Source: an uncultured Microbacterium sp.
Lineage (GTDB): Bacteria; Actinomycetota; Actinomycetes; Actinomycetales; Microbacteriaceae
Length of the DNA: 10,456 nt
Direction of reading: 5' to 3'
NCBI GenBank assembly: GCA_937988695.1
Contig: CALKHM010000079.1
Coordinates: forward strand, 1-10,456
A program made the position numbers and the translations under genes. Shown here in pieces: positions 5,432 to 10,456 of this stretch. The notes below the pieces were generated by a model. That model ran no database searches. It had not been told where the DNA came from and worked only from the letters and a program-made list of their open reading frames with translations. The first letter of the stretch is position 1, and every line of letters starts with the position of its first letter.

Positions 5432-5452
5432 CGGCGAGCGTCGACCTCGCCG
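5432..5452. terminator. Hairpin between convergent rsrA and the lipid kinase gene
   Basis: CGGCGAG (5432-5438) and CTCGCCG (5446-5452) form a perfect 7-bp stem with a 7-nt loop. It is centred in the 45-nt gap between two facing stop codons, so it could end transcription from both sides. There is no T-tract on either strand, which is common for high-GC actinobacterial terminators but weakens the call. Confidence 0.45.
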
Positions 5453-5458
5453 GCGCCG

Positions 5459-6361
5459 TCACCGCGCGCTGAACACGCGCAGGCCCGCGGGCACCGCGTC
5501 CACGCGCACGGGCAGGATGCCCATCGGGTCGCCGTCCGCGTATGCAGAGGCACCGGGGCTGTTCAAGCGGATGCCGCGGACCCGGTGCGTACAGACCTCG
5601 TCGAGGTCGGTGTGCGCACCGCGGTAGAGCTTCGGCAGCAGTCGCAGCAGACGCAGTCGACCGGCGGGGTGCACGACGGTCACATCGAGCAGGCCGTCGG
5701 TGAGGTCGGCGTCGGGGCAGATCGGGATGCCACCGCCGTAGCTGGGTCCGTTGCCGACCGCGGCCAGTACGAGCTGCTGGTCCAGGTGCGCGGTGGTACC
5801 GTCGGCCAGGTCGAGGTCGATCGCGAACGGCACACCGTGCAGCGTCAGGAACTCGACCAGGAGCGCGATCGTGTACCGGGACGAGCCGCGCGGCCGTCGC
5901 ATCCGGTTCGCTCGGTCGTTCACCCGGGCGTCGAACCCGCACGCCAGCACCGTGCCGAACAGCCGGCTCGTGCCGTCGGCGCGCACGATGCGTGCCAGGT
6001 CGACCTCGCGCGTGCGGCCGGCGGCGACGACCTCGGCAGCGGCGTCCACGTCGAGCTCGCGCAGTCCCACCGCCGCCGCGAAGTCGTTGCCGGTGCCGAC
6101 CGGGATGATGCCGAGCGGGACGCCGGTGCCCGCCAGCTCCTGCAGGGCGATGTTCACCGTGCCGTCGCCGCCGGCGACGAGCACGCCGTCGACGCCCAGC
6201 TGCAGCGCGGTGCGCAGCAGTCCGGCGGTCTCGGCGGGTGATCCGCCGGAGATGACCGAGGTCGTCACGCCGTGCTCGCGCAACCGCGCCGCCGCGCGCT
6301 CTGCCGCGTTCGAGCGTGTGGCAGACCGTGCGGCCGGGTTCGCCACGAGCGCGACTCTCAC
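5459..6361 (-). CDS. Diacylglycerol kinase family lipid kinase
   Basis: The 300-residue protein belongs to the DagK/YegS/LCB5 lipid kinase family. The N-terminal catalytic domain has the opening strand VALVANPAA (3-11), the nucleotide-binding GGDGT (64-68) and PVGTGNDFA (87-95), the usual signature pair. The C-terminal beta-sandwich holds the conserved GNGPSYGGG and DGLLDV stretches. It would phosphorylate diacylglycerol or a related lipid at the membrane face to give phosphatidate. The frame stays open far upstream, but that part runs through the preceding flavoprotein gene in another frame. The GTG at 6359-6361 overlaps the flavoprotein stop as GTGA and begins directly at the conserved first strand, so I take it as the start, with translational coupling. 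An alkyl-DHAP-synthase-like gene before a DagK homologue is also the order at M. tuberculosis Rv2251-Rv2252 (from memory). The exact lipid substrate is not readable from sequence. Confidence 0.92.
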   Translation of the reverse strand: MRVALVANPAARSATRSNAAERAAARLREHGVTTSVISGGSPAETAGLLRTALQLGVDGVLVAGGDGTVNIALQELAGTGVPLGIIPVGTGNDFAAAVGLRELDVDAAAEVVAAGRTREVDLARIVRADGTSRLFGTVLACGFDARVNDRANRMRRPRGSSRYTIALLVEFLTLHGVPFAIDLDLADGTTAHLDQQLVLAAVGNGPSYGGGIPICPDADLTDGLLDVTVVHPAGRLRLLRLLPKLYRGAHTDLDEVCTHRVRGIRLNSPGASAYADGDPMGILPVRVDAVPAGLRVFSAR

Positions 6362-8010
6362 GGGGCGTCCCCGGGCGGCGGCGGGATCAGCACGCCCGGG
6401 TTCAGGATGCTGTGCGGGTCCACGGCATCCTTCACTGCCCGCAGGACCCGCACGCCGGCCTCGCCGATCTCGGCCCGCAGATGGGCGCGGTGGTCGCGGC
6501 CGACCGCGTGGTGGTGGGTGATCGTGCCCCCGGCGGCGACGATGGCCAGGGATGCGGCCTGCTTCGCGCCCGTCCACTGGGCGATCGGGTCGGTGGACAG
6601 CGCCGCCACCACCGTGAAGTACAGCGATGCGCCGGCGGGGTAGACGTGGGAGATGTGGCACATGACGACGGGCTTGGTGCCCACGGCCGCGAGGGCATCG
6701 ATCAGCGCGGTGGTGACGACGGCCTTCAGCGTCGGCAGGTTCGCCCAGGTCGTCGCGGTCTCGAGCGTCTCGGCGAGCACGCCGATGCCCAGCAGCGTGT
6801 CGCGCAGGGCGGGTGAGGAGAACCGGCCGCGCTCCCAGGACAGGGCTGGGTCTTCGCCGCGCGACCTCGCGCTGTGCGCGCGGAAGACCTGGTCGGTGCG
6901 CGCGCGCAGAGATGTCGCATCTGCCGCGGTCTCGCCCTCGAACGTCGCGACGGCGAGACTTCCGCGCAGGCGGGTGAGGTGGCCACCGAGGGCGGCGTTC
7001 ACGCGCGTCTCGGTCTCGTCCGACAGCCGCACCACGGTCGGACGGATGCCGCGCTGGGTGAGCGCGCGGACCGCGTCGGCGCCCGAGGCGAAGTCCGGGA
7101 AGCTCCATGCGCCGTACACGGTCGCCGCTGGGCGCCGTCGGACCGCCACGGACACCTCGGTGATCACCCCGAGCGTGCCCTCACTGCCCAGGAACAGCTC
7201 GCGCAGGTCGGGGCCGGCGGCGCTGGCCGGCGCGCGTCCGAGGTCGAGATCGCCGGTGGGGGTGGCCACGCGCAGCCGCTGCACGAGGTCGTCGAACCGG
7301 CCGTAGCCGCGCGAGGCCTGTCCCGAGGAGCGCGTCGCGGCGAATCCGCCGAGGGTCGCGTACGCGAAGCTCTGTGGGAAGTGGCCGAGCGTGAGACCGT
7401 GCGCGCCGAGCAGGTCCTCCGCCTGCGGCCCGGTCGTGCCCGCGCCGAACCCTGCCACCAGCGACGTCTCGTCGAGGGCCAGCAGAGCGGCCGTGCGCGA
7501 CAGGTCGAGCGTGACGGCCAGGCGGCGTGCTCCGGCCCCGTCGATCCCGCCGTCGGGGTCCACGCCGCCGACGACGCTCGTGCCGCCGCCGAACGGCACG
7601 ACGGCGATGCCGCGCTCGTCGCACACGCGAAGCACCGCGCCGACCTCGTCGTGCGTCGCCGGGCGCGCCACCGCGTCGGGGGCCGCCTCGTCGCGGTTCA
7701 GGCGTCGGCGCAGCAGGTCGATCGTGCTCTTTCCCCCCAGGTGCATGCGGCGCGCCTCGTCGTCGATCGCCACCTCGGTCACGGCCGCCAGCGCCGCGAC
7801 CGTCTCCTCGTCCAGCCGCGTCGGCGGCAGCGGCGCGGGCGCTCGCCGGGGCACGGGATGCGGTGTGCCGCGCAGCAGCGCGGCGGCGATCGCGCGAGCC
7901 CCCGCCGGCAGGGATGGGGCATCCTCTGACCAGCCGTCCCATGGCGGGCGCGGTGCGGGCGCCGGCACGGCCAGCGGAGGGTGCGGCATCCTCGCCTCGT
8001 CGGGAAGCAT
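6358..8010 (-). CDS. FAD-binding oxidase, alkyl-dihydroxyacetonephosphate synthase-like
   Basis: The 550-residue flavoprotein has a VAO/PCMH FAD-binding domain and a C-terminal substrate domain. Visible are PFGGGTSVVGG (139-149, pyrophosphate binding), SEGTLGVITE (276-285), SHVYPAGASLYFT (454-466) and THHHAVG (498-504). The SHxY...LYF block and the His triplet before VG are hallmarks of alkyl-DHAP synthases, which exchange the acyl group of acyl-DHAP for a fatty alcohol in ether lipid synthesis. Ordinary glycolate or D-lactate oxidases lack that set. No peroxisomal or secretion signal is seen, and the first 60 residues are proline- and alanine-rich. The start at 8010 has no ribosome-binding site but CATACT 6 nt upstream; an ATG seven codons later is an alternative. 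It overlaps the lipid kinase by 4 nt and diverges from the TetR gene. The family is well supported; the exact reaction in bacteria is inference. Confidence 0.9.
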   Translation of the reverse strand: MLPDEARMPHPPLAVPAPAPRPPWDGWSEDAPSLPAGARAIAAALLRGTPHPVPRRAPAPLPPTRLDEETVAALAAVTEVAIDDEARRMHLGGKSTIDLLRRRLNRDEAAPDAVARPATHDEVGAVLRVCDERGIAVVPFGGGTSVVGGVDPDGGIDGAGARRLAVTLDLSRTAALLALDETSLVAGFGAGTTGPQAEDLLGAHGLTLGHFPQSFAYATLGGFAATRSSGQASRGYGRFDDLVQRLRVATPTGDLDLGRAPASAAGPDLRELFLGSEGTLGVITEVSVAVRRRPAATVYGAWSFPDFASGADAVRALTQRGIRPTVVRLSDETETRVNAALGGHLTRLRGSLAVATFEGETAADATSLRARTDQVFRAHSARSRGEDPALSWERGRFSSPALRDTLLGIGVLAETLETATTWANLPTLKAVVTTALIDALAAVGTKPVVMCHISHVYPAGASLYFTVVAALSTDPIAQWTGAKQAASLAIVAAGGTITHHHAVGRDHRAHLRAEIGEAGVRVLRAVKDAVDPHSILNPGVLIPPPPGDAP

Positions 8011-8044
8011 GGCGACAGTATGACACAGTACGTATATTTGTCAC
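8011..8044. promoter_or_regulatory. Divergent leaderless promoters with a shared inverted-repeat operator
   Basis: Only 34 bp separate the two start codons. Rightward, TATATT (8033-8038) lies 6 nt before the TetR ATG. Leftward, CATACT (8017-8022, minus strand) lies 6 nt before the flavoprotein ATG. Neither gene has a ribosome-binding site, so both mRNAs are probably leaderless. An inverted repeat TGACA (8021-8025), N13, TGTCA (8039-8043) spans the centre, with a TACGTA palindrome inside (8029-8034). Its left half overlaps the leftward -10, and its right half fills the gap between the rightward -10 and start codon. A dimer of the TetR protein bound here would block both promoters. Confidence 0.6.
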
Positions 8045-8608
8045 ATGGCTGATGCGATGACCGACACCGAGGCGGGCATCCTCGATGCCGCGGCCGCCGA
8101 AGTGCGAGCGCACGGGATCCGTCGCACCACGGCATCCGACATCGCCCGGCGGGCCGGCATGTCGCGGCAGACGCTGTATCGCTACTGGCCGGACGTGCAG
8201 TCGTTGCTGGCGGCGCTGGTCACCCGCGAGCTGACCGCCGTCCTGCCTGCTCGCGAGCCGGACGCGTCGCTCGAGGACCTCGTGGCGACCCTCGTGGACA
8301 CCGCGGATCGCATCCGCCGCATGCCGCTGCTGCACACGCTGCGGGGCAGCGACCCGGAACTGCTCGCGCGATACGTCCTGGAGCGCGTCGGCACGAGCCA
8401 GCGGCTGATCCACGGCGAGGTCGCCGCCCGCGTGCGCGCGGGCCAGCAGGCGGGCCACGTGCGTGCGGGCGCACCCGGCGAGCTCGCCGCGATGGTGCTG
8501 CTGGTGGCCCAGTCGGCGGTGCTGGCCGCGCCCGTCGCCGATGCGTGGCTCGGCGGGCAGGCGTGGCGGCGTGAGCTGGCCGCGGCGCTGACGGGATACC
8601 TGCGGTGA
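8045..8608 (+). CDS. TetR/AcrR-family transcriptional regulator
   Basis: The 187-residue protein has an N-terminal TetR helix-turn-helix. The segment TTASDIARRAGMSRQTLYRY (28-47) gives the DNA-binding motif, with the recognition helix around MSRQTLYRYWP. The remainder (about 60-187) is an alpha-helical ligand and dimer domain with no family-specific motif I can name. The ATG at 8045 follows TATATT by 6 nt, so it looks leaderless. The stop overlaps the GTG of the GlpD-like gene as GTGA. Its position between two divergent arms and beside the TGACA-N13-TGTCA repeat suggests it represses itself, the GlpD-like gene and the flavoprotein/kinase pair, probably in response to a lipid-related ligand such as a fatty acyl compound. 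That ligand is a guess. A TetR gene sits in the equivalent place in the mycobacterial cluster. Confidence 0.92.
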   Translation: MADAMTDTEAGILDAAAAEVRAHGIRRTTASDIARRAGMSRQTLYRYWPDVQSLLAALVTRELTAVLPAREPDASLEDLVATLVDTADRIRRMPLLHTLRGSDPELLARYVLERVGTSQRLIHGEVAARVRAGQQAGHVRAGAPGELAAMVLLVAQSAVLAAPVADAWLGGQAWRRELAAALTGYLR

Positions 8609-10146
8609 CCGTGTGGGGCCGCACGCCGCACTCCACGGCGCTGACCGCGGCTCGTCGTGCGCGAGAGCTCGACGAGCTGGCGGCGGGCGGCGACATCGAC
8701 GTGCTCGTGATCGGCGGCGGCATCACCGGAGCGGGGATCGCGCTGGATGCGGCATCCCGCGGTCTTCGCACGGTGCTCGTCGAGAAGCACGACCTCGCGT
8801 ACGGCACGAGCAGGTTCAGCTCGAAGCTCGTGCACGGCGGGCTGCGCTACCTCGCCACCGGGCAGTTCGCGATCGCGCAGGAGAGTGCCCTCGAGCGGCA
8901 TCTGCTGATGACGCGCATCGCACCGCATCTGACCCGGCCGCTGGCCCAGATCGTTCCGCTGTACGCGCCCGGTCACCTTGCGCGCGGCGTATACATCGGC
9001 ACCGGATATGCGCTGGGCGACCTGCTGCGGCTGACGGCGGGGACCTCGCGCCGCATCCTTCCCGACCCGGGCCCGATCTCGGCGCGGACGGTCATGCGGC
9101 TCGCGCCGGCCGTGCGGCGCGACCGGCTGCGCGGCGGTGTGCGCGGGTGGGACGGTCAGCTGCTGGACGACGCCCGGCTCGTGGTGGCCGTCGCCCGCAC
9201 GGCGGCCGGCTACGGCGCCCGGGTGCTCACCCGTCTCGAGGCCGTGTCCGCGGTCGGCGACGGCGCCGTGCTGCGCGATGCCGTGACCGGAGCCGAGCTC
9301 GCGGTGCGGGCGCGAGCGGTCGTCAATGCGACGGGCGTCTGGGCGGGACGCTTCGACGACGGCGTGCACGTGCAGCCGAGTCGTGGGACGCATCTGGTGG
9401 TGGACGCGGCGCGCCTGGGCCTGGCGGACGTGTCGCTGACCGCGCCGGTGCCCGGGTCGTCGTCGCGGTTCGTGTTCTCCGTGCCCGCACCGCACCGACG
9501 CGCGTACATCGGGCTGACGGACGTGCCCGCACCGGGCGCGCCGCCCGAGGTCGCGGCGGCGACCGACGCCGAGGTCGACGAGCTGCTGGACGTGTTCGGC
9601 GGGGTGCTGCAGGAGCCGCTGCGTCGCTCCGACGTGATCGGTGCGTTCGCCGGGCTCCGGCCGCTGCTGGCCGGCCACGCCGATCAGCCGAGCGACCTGT
9701 CGCGCCGGCACGCCGTGCTCACCTCGTCCAGCGGCGTCGTCTCGGTGGTCGGCGGCAAGCTCACGACGTTCCGCCGCATGGCCGAGGACGGCGTGGATGC
9801 CGCGATCCGGCACGCCGGGCTGGTGGCGGGGGAGTGTCGCACGAGGGTTCTGCCGCTCGTGGGCGCGTGGCCGCGTGAGCGGCTGGCCGAGGTGGCCGCG
9901 CCCTCCCGGCTCGTGCGGCGCTACGGGGCGGAGGCCGCGTTCGTGGCGGGCCTGGGCGCCGGCCCGGCGGCGGCCTGCGGCGTCACCGCTCAGGAGCTGG
10001 AATGGGCGGTGCGTGTGGAGGGCGCGCTGGGCATCGACGATGTGCTCGACCGCCGCACCCGCCTCGGGCTGGTCTCGGCCGATCGCGACGCGTCGAGGTC
10101 GGCGGCGGCATCCGCGTTCGAGCGTGCGGGAGTGTCACCGATCTGA
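8605..10146 (+). CDS. glpD: FAD-dependent glycerol-3-phosphate dehydrogenase (GlpD family)
   Basis: The 513-residue protein is a DAO-superfamily flavoenzyme. It has the dinucleotide-binding motif GGGITGAG (37-44), the ribose-binding E60 and the GlpD signature SSKLVHGGLRYL (72-83). A conserved arginine is at 352 (GLRPLLAG) and VVGGKLTTFRRM spans about 381-392. The C-terminal DAO_C domain carries RVEGALGIDDVLDRRTRLGL (470-489). The family oxidises sn-glycerol 3-phosphate to dihydroxyacetone phosphate at the membrane and passes electrons to quinone. Length is slightly short of many actinobacterial GlpD proteins but covers both domains. The GTG start overlaps the TetR stop by 4 nt. No glycerol kinase or uptake gene is nearby. 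In this lipid-gene setting it may supply DHAP for lipid backbones, or even act on a lipid-linked glycerophosphate, rather than serve glycerol catabolism. Confidence 0.9.
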   Translation: MTVWGRTPHSTALTAARRARELDELAAGGDIDVLVIGGGITGAGIALDAASRGLRTVLVEKHDLAYGTSRFSSKLVHGGLRYLATGQFAIAQESALERHLLMTRIAPHLTRPLAQIVPLYAPGHLARGVYIGTGYALGDLLRLTAGTSRRILPDPGPISARTVMRLAPAVRRDRLRGGVRGWDGQLLDDARLVVAVARTAAGYGARVLTRLEAVSAVGDGAVLRDAVTGAELAVRARAVVNATGVWAGRFDDGVHVQPSRGTHLVVDAARLGLADVSLTAPVPGSSSRFVFSVPAPHRRAYIGLTDVPAPGAPPEVAAATDAEVDELLDVFGGVLQEPLRRSDVIGAFAGLRPLLAGHADQPSDLSRRHAVLTSSSGVVSVVGGKLTTFRRMAEDGVDAAIRHAGLVAGECRTRVLPLVGAWPRERLAEVAAPSRLVRRYGAEAAFVAGLGAGPAAACGVTAQELEWAVRVEGALGIDDVLDRRTRLGLVSADRDASRSAAASAFERAGVSPI

Positions 10147-10206
10147 GCACGGCGGCCGTCTGCGGGATGCCGGGGCCCGTCGTCGTCGGATGTCGGTGCC
10201 CACCCC

Positions 10207-10212
10207 CATACT
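10207..10212 (+). promoter_or_regulatory. -10 element of the transporter gene, leaderless type
   Basis: CATACT is followed by 7 nt and the GTG start of the transporter. It is the same hexamer as in front of the flavoprotein gene. No ribosome-binding site lies in the gap. The -35 region is not recognisable. The 73-nt space after the glpD stop shows no clear terminator. Confidence 0.4.
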
Positions 10213-10219
10213 TGACAGC

Positions 10220-10456
10220 GTGACCCAGACGCATGCGCGCGCCGAGGCCGCGGATATCCGGCTCGGCGGCATCGGCGTGCTGCAGGGAACGGCCCTCTAC
10301 GTCGCGGCGATCCTCGGCAGCGGACTGCTCGTGCTGCCCGGCCTGACCGCCCAGGTCGCGGGTCCGGCCTCGATCCTCGCGGTGCTCGCGGTGATCGTGC
10401 TGGCGGCGCCGCTGGCCGGGACGTTCGCCGCGCTGTCCCCCCGGCATCCCGACCCC
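10220..10456 (+). CDS. APC-superfamily amino acid transporter, N-terminal fragment (YjeH-like)
   Basis: The open frame runs from GTG at 10220 to the window edge, 79 codons. After a polar N-terminus of about 16 residues come two hydrophobic helices at about 20-42 and 49-71. The first holds the broken-helix motif GSGLLVLPGL, the GxG(I/L)xxLPG signature of APC transporters that binds the substrate carboxyl group. The spacing and the VAGPAS and LSPRHPDP stretches resemble YjeH, an exporter of methionine and branched-chain amino acids in E. coli, more than typical amino acid importers. The rest of the protein, and so its substrate and direction, cannot be judged here. The start is chosen because CATACT lies 7 nt upstream and the frame has no better candidate. 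There is no sign of co-transcription with the lipid cluster. Confidence 0.82.
   Translation, partial: MTQTHARAEAADIRLGGIGVLQGTALYVAAILGSGLLVLPGLTAQVAGPASILAVLAVIVLAAPLAGTFAALSPRHPDP

Noticed and set aside
6362..7108. Long N-terminal extension of the lipid kinase frame
   Set aside because: It is an antisense-free but out-of-frame reading of the flavoprotein gene, rich in Arg and Pro. The GTG that overlaps the flavoprotein stop begins exactly at the first conserved strand of the kinase.
8182..9813. Long minus-strand frame (543 codons) opposite tetR and glpD
   Set aside because: It is a shadow frame of high-GC coding DNA, full of Arg, His and Gly with no domain motif. The plus-strand genes there have clear family signatures.

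Overview
The window is high-GC DNA (about 70% by eye) with actinobacterial hallmarks: a WhiB protein, a SigR/SigH sigma factor with its zinc anti-sigma factor, a PdtaS-type histidine kinase, and several starts that look leaderless, with a -10 hexamer 6-8 nt before the start codon. The protein style and the frequent GGATGCC/GGCATCC words suggest Microbacteriaceae, perhaps Microbacterium; this is inference. I see no rRNA, tRNA, IS element, prophage or CRISPR.

Left part (1-5413), stress and core housekeeping: the 3' end of a PdtaS-like histidine kinase (+) converges with whiB1 (-). A small unknown four-helix membrane protein (+) converges with a Bcp peroxiredoxin (-). A 282-bp gap then holds an array of 20-bp repeats in two opposed blocks. 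rsgA and aroA follow on the minus strand as an operon, and the redox sigma factor sigR with its anti-sigma factor rsrA diverges from aroA. From memory, Mycobacterium tuberculosis keeps whiB1, pdtaS, rshA, sigH, aroA and rsgA close together (about Rv3219-Rv3228), so this is largely an old conserved neighbourhood. A good match to the SigR/SigH promoter consensus (GGAAT-N19-GTT) lies over the aroA start and points at sigR, suggesting autoregulation.

Right part (5459-10146), a divergent glycerophospholipid or ether-lipid-like cluster: an alkyl-DHAP-synthase-like flavoprotein and a diacylglycerol/lipid kinase on the minus strand, and a TetR regulator and a GlpD-type glycerol-3-phosphate dehydrogenase on the plus strand. 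Each arm is a two-gene unit with a 4-nt GTGA overlap. A 34-bp divergent promoter region with a TGACA-N13-TGTCA inverted repeat lies between the arms. The same four families sit together in M. tuberculosis (about Rv2249c-Rv2252, from memory). GlpD would make DHAP, the flavoprotein is related to enzymes that turn acyl-DHAP into alkyl-DHAP, and the kinase would make phosphatidate, so the genes plausibly serve one lipid backbone pathway.

Right edge: the first 79 codons of an APC-superfamily (YjeH-like) amino acid transporter, preceded by a leaderless-type promoter. The most unusual non-coding element is the large imperfect palindrome of 20-bp repeats at 1811-2020.
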